From positions 310,001 through 374,000 of the forward strand of contig NZ_SORI01000001.1 of NCBI RefSeq assembly GCF_004366815.1: a stretch of 64,000 bases of DNA. Reading direction: 5' to 3'. Below, one piece after another: positions 33,974 through 43,339 of this stretch (position 1 is the stretch's first letter; every line of letters starts with the position of its first letter). The notes below the pieces were generated by a model. That model searched no databases. It saw nothing but the letters and a program-made list of their open reading frames with translations, and was not told the DNA's origin. The stretch comes from Aminivibrio pyruvatiphilus. GTDB taxonomy: Bacteria > Synergistota > Synergistia > Synergistales > Aminobacteriaceae. Both the position numbers and the translations under genes were made by a program.

Positions 33974-34618
33974 TCACACCCATTCGGTGGTGAAGCCGGA
34001 AAGGTGGTCCGTCCGATTCAGCGAGAAGAGGGAATAGCCGTGGAGATCATCGTGGACAAGGATGGAGTAGGACGCTGTGTCCATATGGACCTTCCAGAAG
34101 TAGGGCGACGCTATGCCGAGGCAACCGGCGAGAAGAGGCTTGATGACCGTTCTGTGGGTGACTGCTGCGAAGGTTCCGCCCCGGTATTTCGCCACTGCCC
34201 TGTCGAGGGCCGCCATGGAGCGCCTCATTACTTCGTCCATGGATTCCGCTCCCTCCACGGAGAGCTCCTCGGGATTTTCCAGCCACATTTTCCACTGCTC
34301 AGGATAGAGCTCCGCGATTTCCGTCTTGGGACGGCCTTCCCAGATCCCGAGGCAGGTGTTGTTGAAACCATCGTCCTCCTCCACCTGGATGGAACAGGCG
34401 GCGGCGATGGCCTGGGCGGTGCTTTTTGCCCGAAGCAGGGGGCTCGTCACCACCGCTTCAGGGCGGAAGGGGCGAAGGGCGGTCCCGAGCTCGGCTGCCT
34501 GCCGGAGGCCCCGTTCGTTGAGAGGAAAGTCCACCCTTCCCCGGAAAAGGCCCTCGATATTTCCCCGGCATTCGCCGTGCCGCGCCAGAAGTATGGTGGT
34601 TCGTTCAGGTTCTTTCAT
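33974..34618 (-). CDS. Histidine phosphatase family protein
   Basis: A 214-residue protein of the phosphoglycerate mutase-like superfamily. The catalytic LLARHGECRGN is at residues 10-20, with TSPLLRAKSTAQAI, NNTCLGIWEGR and AVTHRTVIKPLLA supplying the other active-site residues. Substrates in this family range from sugar phosphates to cobalamin or folate intermediates. Its position just upstream of folP invites a role in folate or cobamide metabolism, but a promoter lies between them, so that is weak. GGGAGG precedes the ATG. Confidence 0.88.
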   Translation of the reverse strand: MKEPERTTILLARHGECRGNIEGLFRGRVDFPLNERGLRQAAELGTALRPFRPEAVVTSPLLRAKSTAQAIAAACSIQVEEDDGFNNTCLGIWEGRPKTEIAELYPEQWKMWLENPEELSVEGAESMDEVMRRSMAALDRAVAKYRGGTFAAVTHRTVIKPLLAGCLGIASPYFWKVHMDTASYSILVHDDLHGYSLFSLNRTDHLSGFTTEWV

Positions 34619-34681
34619 TCTGCATCCTCCCTTGTCCGGCCGGGAAGCGGCCGGAAAATGGAAAAATCCGTCTGACCAGTC

Positions 34682-34710
34682 TTGACAATAATATCACGGA
34701 TTGTTACTCT
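34682..34710 (+). promoter_or_regulatory. Promoter of the hrcA-grpE-dnaK-dnaJ operon
   Basis: TTGACA (34682-34687) and TACTCT (34705-34710) are 17 bp apart. The -10 is weak but the CIRCE operator begins 20 bp after it, as in other heat-shock operons. Confidence 0.55.
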
Positions 34711-34729
34711 ACCTCTCGGTGGAATCGTG

Positions 34730-34756
34730 TTGGCACTCATATCGAAAGAGTGCTAA
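34730..34756 (+). promoter_or_regulatory. CIRCE element (HrcA operator)
   Basis: TTGGCACTC-N9-GAGTGCTAA differs from the consensus TTAGCACTC-N9-GAGTGCTAA at one base. HrcA binds it as a dimer and represses the operon; the site lies just before hrcA itself, so the operon is autoregulated. Confidence 0.95.
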
Positions 34757-34774
34757 CGAGCGGGAGGTGGCGTC

Positions 34775-35788
34775 ATGCTTACCGAGCGGCAGCTCGAAAT
34801 CGTGCTGTCAGTAGTGTATGAGTATATCCAGACCGGCGAGCCCGCCGGTTCGAGGACCATATCGAAAAAATACCTCCGGGGAAGCAGCCCGGCCACCATC
34901 CGCAACGAGATGGCCGACCTGGAGGAGATGGGGTATTTCTACCAGCCCCACACGTCCGCCGGGAGGCTCCCCACGTCGAAGGCCTACCGCCTCTACGTGG
35001 ACTCCATCATGCAGCGCCGCCGTTCGGCCCCCGCAGAGACGGAAAAATGGAAGAAGGAAATCCGGGAGCGCAGGCAGGGAGTGGACTCCATTCTCGGCTA
35101 TGTGTCCCAGCTTCTGGGAAAAGCCACTAACTGTGTCGGCGTGGCCGCCCTCTCAGCCCTGGGGGAAGTGCAGATCCAGCGGGTGAATTTCGTCCGGCTC
35201 GGGGGAAGCACCGTCCTGGTGCTCATCGTCCTGGAGGGCGGGTTGGTGCATCATGCCAACATCCAGCTTCCCTGCGAGATCTCCCCGGATATTCTGGACG
35301 ACCTCGCCAGGAAGATTTCCGCCGTGGCGTGCGGCCACCCCTGGGGACAGGTTCGGGACGCCCTCTTCACCTACGTTCTCGACGGCCTGGAGCGGGTCTG
35401 GGATACCTGCAGGGAGGCCCTGGTCCAGATGGACGCCATTCTTAACAGGAGGAACTCCCGGCTGTTCGTCGGCGGGGCGCAGCACATCCTGAATCTCCCC
35501 GACTTCCAGGACATCGGAAAGTTCCAGACGGTGCTGTCCCTCCTGGAGCAGGAGCAGGCCCTGGCGGACATGGTGGAACGCTACAGTATCAAGCAGGGTG
35601 TCTCCGTGACCATAGGAGAGGAAATTTCGGAAGAAATGAAGGAATGTTCCCTGGTCCTCGTCCCCGCGCCAGGATACGGGCGCAGGACCATTCTGGGCCT
35701 CATAGGCCCCCTGAGGATGGACTACGAGAAATCCATCTCCATCCTCGAGACCATTGCTGAAGACCTTGACGATTCCCTTGTGAACTGA
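34775..35788 (+). CDS. hrcA: Heat-inducible transcription repressor HrcA
   Basis: HrcA binds CIRCE and is kept active by GroEL, so heat stress releases repression. The 337-residue protein has the winged-helix N-terminus LTERQLEIVLSVVYEYI, then STISKKYL-like and SSPATIRNEMADLEEMG, and HTSAGRLPTSKAYR; the C-terminal half is the GAF-like dimer domain. It follows CIRCE by 18 bp and has GGGAGG before its ATG. grpE follows after 22 bp. Confidence 0.97.
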   Translation: MLTERQLEIVLSVVYEYIQTGEPAGSRTISKKYLRGSSPATIRNEMADLEEMGYFYQPHTSAGRLPTSKAYRLYVDSIMQRRRSAPAETEKWKKEIRERRQGVDSILGYVSQLLGKATNCVGVAALSALGEVQIQRVNFVRLGGSTVLVLIVLEGGLVHHANIQLPCEISPDILDDLARKISAVACGHPWGQVRDALFTYVLDGLERVWDTCREALVQMDAILNRRNSRLFVGGAQHILNLPDFQDIGKFQTVLSLLEQEQALADMVERYSIKQGVSVTIGEEISEEMKECSLVLVPAPGYGRRTILGLIGPLRMDYEKSISILETIAEDLDDSLVN

Positions 35789-35810
35789 ACCGCCGAAAGG
35801 AGAAGGAACC

Positions 35811-36428
35811 ATGAGCAGGAAAGAAAAGGACAGGGCCGCGGAGCGGCCTGAAGATATGCCCCGGGAGGTGCAGGAGGCGGAAACGCTTCTGCCGGAGGGT
35901 ACCCCGGAGGAGACTGCCACCGAAGATGAGTGCGGCGCTCCGGAGGCTGCGGATTTCCACGCTCTTATAGCAGACCTCGAGGAGCGCAACAGGGAGCTGG
36001 CTTCAGCCCTTGCCGCGGCCCGGGCTGACTTCTTCAACTACAGGAAGAGGATCGAGCGGGACCGGCAGAGGGAGCGGGTCATGGCCGGAGAAGAAAAGGC
36101 CATGGAATTCCTGCCGGTGCTGGACAACCTCGATCGGGCTCTCGCCGCGGAGGGTGCCGCAGACGGCAGAAGTATCCTTCAGGGGGTGACCATGGTGCGG
36201 CGCCAGTTTCTGTCCGTGCTCGAAAGTATGGGCGTGGAGAGGATTCCCACCGTGGGGATGCCCTTCTCTCCCGAGATCCACGAAGCCGTGGCCGCCGAGG
36301 AGACGGACGATCCGGAAAAGAACGGCATCATCACCGGGGAGATCCAGCCGGGATACCGCTCCGGGGAACGGGTGCTCCGCCCGGCGAAGGTGAAAGTGGC
36401 ATCCTGCGCGCAGCAAGTGACCGAATGA
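35811..36428 (+). CDS. grpE: Nucleotide exchange factor GrpE
   Basis: GrpE releases ADP from DnaK. The 205-residue protein has an acidic disordered N-terminus, a long helix (about 45-85, with DFFNYRKRIERDRQRE) and the beta-wing domain with VLDNLDRALAAEG, GVTMVRRQFLSVLES and MPFSPEIHEAV. Order and length fit the family. It lies between hrcA and dnaK in the CIRCE operon. Confidence 0.96.
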   Translation: MSRKEKDRAAERPEDMPREVQEAETLLPEGTPEETATEDECGAPEAADFHALIADLEERNRELASALAAARADFFNYRKRIERDRQRERVMAGEEKAMEFLPVLDNLDRALAAEGAADGRSILQGVTMVRRQFLSVLESMGVERIPTVGMPFSPEIHEAVAAEETDDPEKNGIITGEIQPGYRSGERVLRPAKVKVASCAQQVTE

Positions 36429-36483
36429 CCGAATGAGCCTTCGGGCCCGTATTTGATTTTTTACACTTCATGAGGTGAGATGA

Positions 36484-38304
36484 ATGTCGAAAGTAGTAGG
36501 AATTGACCTTGGAACAACCAACAGCTGCATCGCCGTTCAGGAGGGTGATGTTACGACCATCATCCCCAGTTCGGAGGGAAACCGCACCACCCCGTCGGTG
36601 GTGGCCTTCACGAAGGAAGGGGAACGTCTCGTTGGCCAGCTCGCGAAACGGCAGGCCATCGTAAACGGCGACCGCACCGTCCTTTCCATAAAGAGGGAAA
36701 TGGGAACGGACCACAAGGTGGAGATCGACGGGAAGAAGTACACCCCCCAGGAGATTTCCTCCATGATCCTGCAGAAGATGAAGAGGGACGCCGAGGACTA
36801 CCTCGGAGAACCCGTGACCAGGGCGGTGATCACCGTTCCCGCCTACTTCACCGATGCCCAGCGGCAGGCCACCAAGGACGCCGGGTCCATCGCCGGCCTC
36901 GAGGTTCTCCGGATCATCAACGAGCCTACGGCCGCCTGCCTCGCCTACGGGGAGAACAAGCAGGGAGAGCACAAGATCCTGGTGTTCGACCTCGGCGGCG
37001 GCACCTTCGACGTGTCCATCCTCGACGTGGGGGAGGGCGTGTTCGAGGTGCTCGCCACAGCGGGTGACAACCGTCTGGGCGGCGACGACTGGGACATGCG
37101 CATCGTCAACTGGATGGTCGAGGAGTTCAAAAAGAGCGAGGGCATCGACCTCCGGAACGACCGCATGGCCGGGCAGCGTCTCCGGGAAGCGGCCGAGAAG
37201 GCCAAGGTGGAGCTTTCCTCCATGCCGGAGACCACCATTTCCCTGCCCTTCATCACCGCCAACGCCTCGGGCCCCAAGCACCTCGAGATGAACCTCTCCA
37301 GGGCTAAATTCGAGGAAATGACCGCCGACCTGCTGGAGCGGACGGTGAAGCCCACCCGCCAGGCCCTGCAGGACTCTGGCCTGTCCGCCGGCGAAATCGA
37401 CAAGATCCTGCTCGTGGGCGGCTCCACCAGGATGCCCATGGTCCAGAGGAAGATAAAGGAACTTCTCGGCAAGGATCCCACCAAGGGAATCAACCCCGAC
37501 GAATGCGTCGCCGCGGGCGCGGCCATCCAGGGCGCCATCCTCGCCGGAGACCACAAGGATATCGTCCTCGTGGACGTGACGCCCCTCTCCCTGGGCCTCG
37601 AGACCCTCGGCGGCGTCTTCACCAAGGTCATCGAGAGAAACACCGCCATCCCCGTGTCCAAGAGCCAGGTCTTCACCACCGCGGGCAACAACCAGACCCA
37701 GGTGGAGATCGTGGTGCTCCAGGGAGAGCGGGCCATGGCCGCCGACAACGTGAAGCTCGGCACCTTCGTCCTCGACGGCATTCCTCCGGCACCCCGGGGC
37801 ATCCCCCAGATCGAGGTGACTTTCAACATCGACGTGAACGGCATCCTGAACGTGGCAGCCAAGGACAAGGGCACCGGCAAGGCCCAGAACATCTCCATCC
37901 ACTCGTCCAACCTGTCGAAGGACGACATCGAGCGGATGAAGACCGATGCCGAGACCTTCGAGGAAGACGACAAAAAGAAGCGCGAGACGGCCGAGACCCG
38001 GAACGAGGCCGACAGCGCAGCCTACGGCGCTGAACGGCTGATGTCAGAGAACGGCGACAAGATGACCCCCGAGGAGAAGGGGGCCATAACCTCGGCCATG
38101 GAAGAGGTGCGCCGCCTGCTGTCCGGCGAGGATCTCGACGCCATCCGGTCGGCGAAGTCGAAGCTCGAGAAAGCCGTGCAGGACTTCTCGACCAGGCTCT
38201 ACTCCCAGGCGTCGGCCCAGGGGGATGGGGGGAACGGCGGGAGCGCGGGCGCCCCGGACGGGGAGACCGTGGACGCTGAATTCAGCGATCAGGGCCAGGC
38301 GTAG
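36484..38304 (+). CDS. dnaK: Molecular chaperone DnaK (Hsp70)
   Basis: The main Hsp70, 606 residues. Phosphate 1 motif [13 protein letters not shown] is at the start, followed by [39 protein letters not shown] and [10 protein letters not shown] in the ATPase domain. The linker and substrate-binding domain begin at [15 protein letters not shown], and the helical lid follows to an acidic, Gly-rich tail. It works with the grpE and dnaJ products on either side. The gene starts 55 bp after grpE with GAGGTGA before the ATG. Confidence 0.98.
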   Translation: MSKVVGIDLGTTNSCIAVQEGDVTTIIPSSEGNRTTPSVVAFTKEGERLVGQLAKRQAIVNGDRTVLSIKREMGTDHKVEIDGKKYTPQEISSMILQKMKRDAEDYLGEPVTRAVITVPAYFTDAQRQATKDAGSIAGLEVLRIINEPTAACLAYGENKQGEHKILVFDLGGGTFDVSILDVGEGVFEVLATAGDNRLGGDDWDMRIVNWMVEEFKKSEGIDLRNDRMAGQRLREAAEKAKVELSSMPETTISLPFITANASGPKHLEMNLSRAKFEEMTADLLERTVKPTRQALQDSGLSAGEIDKILLVGGSTRMPMVQRKIKELLGKDPTKGINPDECVAAGAAIQGAILAGDHKDIVLVDVTPLSLGLETLGGVFTKVIERNTAIPVSKSQVFTTAGNNQTQVEIVVLQGERAMAADNVKLGTFVLDGIPPAPRGIPQIEVTFNIDVNGILNVAAKDKGTGKAQNISIHSSNLSKDDIERMKTDAETFEEDDKKKRETAETRNEADSAAYGAERLMSENGDKMTPEEKGAITSAMEEVRRLLSGEDLDAIRSAKSKLEKAVQDFSTRLYSQASAQGDGGNGGSAGAPDGETVDAEFSDQGQA

Positions 38305-38316
38305 GAGTGACCGAAG

Positions 38317-39462
38317 ATGTACGGCCGGGGAGAGACCGACGATCTGTACCAGGTGCTCGGGGTTTCGCGGGACGCCTCCGCGGCTGAGATCAAGAAGGCG
38401 TACAGGCAGCTGGTGCGGAAGTACCACCCTGACGCCAACCCCGGAAACAAGGAAGCGGAAGAGCATTTCAAGAAGATAAACCAGGCCTATGAAATTCTGA
38501 GCGATGCCCAGAAGCGGGCCCAGTACGACCAGTTCGGCACCGTGGGCGACATGCCCGGAGGAAGCCCCTTCGACGGATTCGGCGGAGGTGTGGGCGACAT
38601 CTTCGGCGATATTTTCGACAATCTCTTCGGGGGCGCGGGAGGCCGGAGAAGGACCAGCCCCAACGCCCCCCGGAGGGGAGCCGACCTCGAGATGGAAACG
38701 GAGGTCACCCTCCTCGAAGCAGCAGGGGGCGTGACCAGGGAGTTCCAGATCCCCCGGTGGGAGTCCTGCGGGGAGTGCGGCGGCTCCGGCGCGAAGGCCG
38801 GGACCTCTCCCGAGACCTGCCCGGCCTGCGGCGGCAGAGGGCAGGTTGAGACAAAACAGCACACGCCCTTCGGCCAGTTCGTGACGGTAAACGCCTGTCC
38901 CCGCTGCAACGGCGCGGGCAGGGTTGTAAAGGAAAAATGCCCGTCCTGCGGCGGCGCAGGGCGTACCCGGAAGACCCACAGGGTGGAGGTGAAAATCCCC
39001 GCCGGGGTGGATACGGGCACCAGGCTCCGCATCGCCGGCGAAGGTGAGCCCGGGACCAACGGAGGTTCTTCCGGCGACCTCTTTCTGGTGGTCTCGGTGG
39101 AGGAACACCCCGATTTCAAGAGGGACGGCGCGGACCTCCACACCAGGCTGGTCCTCTCCTTCCCCCAGGCGGCCCTGGGATGCACGGTGCCGGTTCCGGT
39201 CCTCTCGGGCGAACCGGAGAATCTTTCCATTCCGGCGGGAACCCAGCCCGGAAAGGTTTTCACTCTCCGGGGGAAGGGAATGCCCCGGCTTCGGGGGGCC
39301 AGGGGAACGGGGGATCTTCACGTCCACGTCGTGGTGGATGTGCCGAAGAAGCTGACAGACCGGCAGCGGGCCCTCCTCGAGGAGCTGGCCCGGGAGATGC
39401 GGGTGGAAGTGGAGGACTCCGGGGTTTTCGGCAAGTTTTTCCGCAACCTCTTCGACTCCTAG
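38317..39462 (+). CDS. dnaJ: Chaperone protein DnaJ (Hsp40)
   Basis: DnaJ delivers substrates to DnaK and triggers ATP hydrolysis. The 381-residue protein has the J domain with YHPDANPG at about residues 36-43, a Gly/Phe-rich linker ([18 protein letters not shown]), a zinc domain with four CxxCxGxG-type repeats ([32 protein letters not shown]), and the C-terminal peptide-binding domain. It closes the heat-shock operon; a palindrome lies before prmA. Confidence 0.97.
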   Translation: MYGRGETDDLYQVLGVSRDASAAEIKKAYRQLVRKYHPDANPGNKEAEEHFKKINQAYEILSDAQKRAQYDQFGTVGDMPGGSPFDGFGGGVGDIFGDIFDNLFGGAGGRRRTSPNAPRRGADLEMETEVTLLEAAGGVTREFQIPRWESCGECGGSGAKAGTSPETCPACGGRGQVETKQHTPFGQFVTVNACPRCNGAGRVVKEKCPSCGGAGRTRKTHRVEVKIPAGVDTGTRLRIAGEGEPGTNGGSSGDLFLVVSVEEHPDFKRDGADLHTRLVLSFPQAALGCTVPVPVLSGEPENLSIPAGTQPGKVFTLRGKGMPRLRGARGTGDLHVHVVVDVPKKLTDRQRALLEELAREMRVEVEDSGVFGKFFRNLFDS

Positions 39463-39535
39463 GCAACCGGTCCCGGGGGATATCCGTCCCGCCTCCCTGT
39501 CAAAACCGCTCCTCATCTGGTACACTTTTTCTGTT

Positions 39536-39559
39536 TAAGGGAGGCTTAAGCCTCCCTTA
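39536..39559 (+). repeat. 24-bp perfect palindrome between dnaJ and prmA
   Basis: TAAGGGAGGCTTAAGCCTCC and its continuation TTA form a perfect 24-bp palindrome. As RNA it would be a 10-bp stem with a TTAA loop. No T-tract follows, so it may be a processing hairpin, a weak terminator or a protein site. Confidence 0.6.
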
Positions 39560-39585
39560 CTTCATATTCCCGGAGGAGATTTTCC

Positions 39586-40473
39586 ATGACGAATACGACA
39601 GACAGCTACTGGTGGTATGTCACCCTGGAAGGAGGCCCCGGGAGTGAGGAAGTGCTCGCATCCCTCGCTGAAATGTCGGGAAGCATCGGGTCGGAGGAGA
39701 GCGGGGCAGGCAGCTCAGCCCTCATCAGGGCCTATTACCGCACATCCCAGGACCTGGGGTTCTGGGTTGAGCGGCTGGAAGAAGCCCTCAGCCCCTGGCC
39801 GGAGATCAAAATCGCCGACATGGGGAAAATAGAGAACAAACAGTGGCACACCGACTGGAAAGACGCCTTTCCCCCCCTCCCCGTGGGGGAGAGGCTGGTG
39901 GTGCTCGCCCCGTGGCACAGGGGTACCGAGCCGGCGGACAGGATGCCCCTGTACATTTACCCCGGCTCCGCCTTCGGCACAGGCTACCACGAGAGCACCC
40001 AGATCGTGCTCACCCTGATGGAAAAACTCTCCCTCGAGGATGCGGAGGGTGCCGACATCGGCACCGGGTCGGGCATTCTCGCCATTGCGGCCGTCAAGTT
40101 GGGCGCAGCCAGGGTGCGGGCGAGGGACCTGGACCCGGCCGTCCTGTCCGAAGTCCGGCACAACCTGGAACTCAACGGCATCGAGCCCGGCAGGGTGGAC
40201 CTCGAGGAAGGGAACCTCCTGGACGGCATGGAAGGGCCGGTGAACCTCCTCACGGCGAACATCATCATCGAACCCCTCCTTGACATGCTCCCCTCTGTGC
40301 CGGGAATGCTGGCACCAGGCGGCCGGGCGCTCTTCTCCGGACTCCTGGCGAAGGAGCGGGACCGCTTTCTGGCCGCCCTGGAGGAGCAGGGACTGCGGAT
40401 CGTGGACGAACTGGTGATCAACGACTGGTGGGGAGTTGTGGCTGCACGGAATGATGAACAGCCTGGAAGGTAA
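39586..40473 (+). CDS. prmA: Ribosomal protein L11 methyltransferase PrmA
   Basis: PrmA trimethylates ribosomal protein L11 using S-adenosylmethionine. The 295-residue protein has an N-terminal L11-recognition domain, PGSAFGTGYHESTQIVL near residue 126, the SAM site DIGTGSGILAIAAVKLG, and the catalytic NIIIEPLLDML. Its neighbours dnaJ and mtaB are a common arrangement. The ATG is preceded by GGAGG about 10 bases upstream. Confidence 0.93.
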   Translation: MTNTTDSYWWYVTLEGGPGSEEVLASLAEMSGSIGSEESGAGSSALIRAYYRTSQDLGFWVERLEEALSPWPEIKIADMGKIENKQWHTDWKDAFPPLPVGERLVVLAPWHRGTEPADRMPLYIYPGSAFGTGYHESTQIVLTLMEKLSLEDAEGADIGTGSGILAIAAVKLGAARVRARDLDPAVLSEVRHNLELNGIEPGRVDLEEGNLLDGMEGPVNLLTANIIIEPLLDMLPSVPGMLAPGGRALFSGLLAKERDRFLAALEEQGLRIVDELVINDWWGVVAARNDEQPGR

Positions 40474-41767
40474 GAAAATCTGGATCTGCTCCCTCGGGTG
40501 CCGCTCCAACCAGTATGAGGGGGAGGCCCTCGCCAACGCCTTTGCCGACGCCGGCGCCGAGCTCGTGGATTCACCGGAGGGGTGCGACGGGGCGGTGCTG
40601 GTGAGCTGCACCGTCACTGCCATGGCGGACAAGAAATGCCGGCAGGCGGTCCGAAGGGCCCGGAGGCTTTCCCGGAATGCCGTGATAGCAGCCTGCGGAT
40701 GCTGGGCCCAGAAGATCACCAGGGAAGAAGCCGCTTCCCTGGGTATCGCCGTAGTGGTGGGCAACAGGCGCAAGGGCGAGCTGCCGGGTATGCTCGCCGC
40801 TGCCCTTGGCGGGGAATCTCCTTCCTTTGCCGAAGACCGGATCGATGTATTGCGGTCGAGGGAATGGGACGATCTTTCCCTCACCCGCCCGCTGCTCCAT
40901 ACCCGGGCCTTCGTGAAGATCCAGGATGGCTGCAACCATTTCTGCTCCTACTGTGCCATCCCCTATGTGCGGGGGTTTCCCGTGAGCCGCGACCCCGGCG
41001 ATGTCCTCGCCGAAATAGAGCGGATCGCCGCTTCGGGCTGCCCCGAGGTGGTGCTCACGGGAGTCCACCTCGGTCTGTACGGGAAGTACGGCTCCATCTC
41101 GCTGGCGGAGCTCGTCCGCCGTGTTGCCTCAGTGGAGGGGGTACGCAGGATCCGGTTCGGTTCTCTCGAACCCTTCGGACTTGACGACGAGCTTCTGGAA
41201 ACCCTGGCGGCCGCGCCCGGCTTTTGCCGGCACCTCCACCTGCCCCTCCAGAGCGGAAGCGGCACCGTATTGGGACGGATGAAACGGGGCTACGGCCCGG
41301 AGGAATTCCTGGCCCTGTCGGAGAAGGCCAGAAACTTCCTTGGCGACGACCTCCACATCAGCACCGACGTTCTCGTGGGGTTTCCCGGTGAGAGCGAAGG
41401 GGATTTTGCCGACACCCTTTCCCTGATGAAAGCATGCCGCTTCGGCAAGGTACATGTATTTCCCTTCTCGCCAAGGGAAGGGACGGAGGCATGGTCCTAC
41501 CCCGGCAGGGTCCCCCGGGACACGGTGCTGCGCAGATCCAGTGAAGCTCTTTCCGCCGCCGATGACCTGCTGGCGCGGTACGCTTTGCGGTGGGTGGGAA
41601 CCGATGTTGCCGTCCTCGCCGAGGAGACGGCGGGGAACTCCTTCCAGGGACTGACCCCCTCCTTCCTGAGAGTGGTGGCCAAGGGCAGGGCGGAGCGGGG
41701 AGAGGAGCTGCCGGTGAGGATCACCCGGATCTCCGGCGATTCCCTGAGAGGGCGGAGGATTCCGTGA
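40451..41767 (+). CDS. mtaB: tRNA (t6A37) methylthiotransferase MtaB
   Basis: A radical-SAM enzyme that adds a methylthio group to t6A at position 37 of tRNAs reading ANN codons. The 438-residue protein has the N-terminal cluster Cys residues (CSLGCRSNQ, SCTVTAMADKK, ACGCWAQ), the radical-SAM motif CNHFCSYC, LHLPLQSGSG and a C-terminal TRAM domain. I use the ATG at 40451 (a second ATG is adjacent); it overlaps prmA by 23 bp. The stop overlaps the GTG of the second Hsp70. Confidence 0.93.
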   Translation: MMNSLEGKKIWICSLGCRSNQYEGEALANAFADAGAELVDSPEGCDGAVLVSCTVTAMADKKCRQAVRRARRLSRNAVIAACGCWAQKITREEAASLGIAVVVGNRRKGELPGMLAAALGGESPSFAEDRIDVLRSREWDDLSLTRPLLHTRAFVKIQDGCNHFCSYCAIPYVRGFPVSRDPGDVLAEIERIAASGCPEVVLTGVHLGLYGKYGSISLAELVRRVASVEGVRRIRFGSLEPFGLDDELLETLAAAPGFCRHLHLPLQSGSGTVLGRMKRGYGPEEFLALSEKARNFLGDDLHISTDVLVGFPGESEGDFADTLSLMKACRFGKVHVFPFSPREGTEAWSYPGRVPRDTVLRRSSEALSAADDLLARYALRWVGTDVAVLAEETAGNSFQGLTPSFLRVVAKGRAERGEELPVRITRISGDSLRGRRIP

Positions 41768-43338
41768 AGACCGCCGGCCCGCCCCCCCGGGAAGACGGTC
41801 CCGTTCTCGGAATCGACCTCGGAACAAGGTACGCCCTGTGCGCCGTTTTTGACGGCGTCCAGGGACCCGTGGTCGTCCCGAACCGCTGGGGAAAAAGGTC
41901 CACTCCATCGGTGACGGCGTGGACGGGAAGCGGATGGACCGCGGGAGAAACCGCCGCGGCGGGGGAGATGAAGCATCCCTCCACCACGTGGTGGGACCTG
42001 AAGCGCAAGGTGGGCACACCGTGGAAAGGGCGGTGCGGCCGGGCCTCCGTGTCCGCCGAGGATGCCCTCGTGCCGCTGCTGACCCTTCTCAGGGAGGACG
42101 GGGAAGCCTTTCTCGGCGCCTTTGTCGAGGCCTGCGTCCTCGCCGTTCCGGCCTCTTTCAGCTTTGCCGAGAGGTCGGCCATGGCACGGGCCGCCCGCTC
42201 GGCCGGCTTTTCACGGTCGAGGATCGTGAACGAACCCACGGCGGCCGCCCTTGCCTTCGGATCGTCAGGGAGATTTCTCATCCTCGACTACGGCGCGGGC
42301 ACTGTGGACCTGTCGGTGGTGGAGTGCGGCGGCGGGGTCTGGCAGGTTATCGAGAGCAGGGGAACTCCCTCCTGCGGCGGCCGGGATTTCGACGCCGCCC
42401 TGGCACTGCTCCTTGCGGAAAAGACAGGCACGAACCCCGGAGGAGCGGATTCGCCCCTTTACCGCCTTCTGCTCTCTGAAGCCGAGGATGTCAAGATCGC
42501 CCTCTCGGGATGCCTCTCCCATGAGTGGTCCCCTCCGGCAGCCCCCGGAGCCGCCTCCGTAACGGTCACCCGAAGGGAGTTCGAAGGGCTGGTCAGGCCG
42601 TCCCTGGAACGGGTTGTTGCCATGGCGGAATCTCTCTGGAAGGAACACGAACCGTCGAAGCTCCTGCTGGTCGGAGGAGGAAGCAGGATTCCCCTCCTGA
42701 GAACCCTTCTCGCCGAACGGGTGGCCAGGCCGGAACACCTCAGCCGGTGCCCCGACGAGGCGGTGGTCATCGGGGCTGCCCTGTACGGCAGCCAGGCCAG
42801 GACGGAGCGGCTGCTCCTGGATGTACTGTCGGACAACCTGGGCATTCTCGCCGCCGACGGAACCCCCGTCCCGCTGCTGGAGAAGGGCATGCATCTCCCT
42901 GTAAGGGCTGAGAAAAAATTCTCCAGCGTCGGGAGCGGCCCTTTCACCCTCAGGGTTTTCCAGGGGGACCGGGGGAGGGTCATCTCCACCGTGAGGATTT
43001 CTGACGCCGGAAAGGGAGAGGTCATCGTCCTCGTCTTCGCCGTCGACTCGGGTGGACTGCTCCGGATCGACATCCGCAGGGAGGACGGGCGCACGGCGGT
43101 CATCCCGCCCCTCGAGGTGGGCACCCCCGGCGCCTCCTCCTTCGAGCAGCAGCCCGGGGATCTTCTTGACCTTGAAAAGCGGTTCGCCAGGGTGTCCCCG
43201 GTTCTGTCACCGGCACAGCAGGCCAGGGGAGAGGTTCTCTTCCGCACCGTGAAGAGTCTCCGGGACGAGGGATGTTACCCCGAGGGCGCAGAATCCCTGG
43301 AACAGATGGTGGCCGAAATGGAGAGGGTGATTCGCTGA
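41764..43338 (+). CDS. Second, compact Hsp70-family protein
   Basis: A 524-residue Hsp70 relative, distinct from DnaK at 36484. The ATPase motifs are VLGIDLGTRYALCAV, NEPTAAALAFG, LDYGAGTVDLSVV and LVGGGSRIPLLRTLL; the linker LLLDVLSDNLGILA leads into a beta substrate-binding domain (about 350-460) and a short helical end of about 60 residues in place of the full lid. Several loops of the ATPase domain are shorter than in DnaK. It starts with GTG overlapping mtaB and ends 1 bp before a J-domain gene, so the two likely form a dedicated chaperone pair. The client is unknown. Confidence 0.88.
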   Translation: MKTAGPPPREDGPVLGIDLGTRYALCAVFDGVQGPVVVPNRWGKRSTPSVTAWTGSGWTAGETAAAGEMKHPSTTWWDLKRKVGTPWKGRCGRASVSAEDALVPLLTLLREDGEAFLGAFVEACVLAVPASFSFAERSAMARAARSAGFSRSRIVNEPTAAALAFGSSGRFLILDYGAGTVDLSVVECGGGVWQVIESRGTPSCGGRDFDAALALLLAEKTGTNPGGADSPLYRLLLSEAEDVKIALSGCLSHEWSPPAAPGAASVTVTRREFEGLVRPSLERVVAMAESLWKEHEPSKLLLVGGGSRIPLLRTLLAERVARPEHLSRCPDEAVVIGAALYGSQARTERLLLDVLSDNLGILAADGTPVPLLEKGMHLPVRAEKKFSSVGSGPFTLRVFQGDRGRVISTVRISDAGKGEVIVLVFAVDSGGLLRIDIRREDGRTAVIPPLEVGTPGASSFEQQPGDLLDLEKRFARVSPVLSPAQQARGEVLFRTVKSLRDEGCYPEGAESLEQMVAEMERVIR

Positions 43339-43339
43339 A

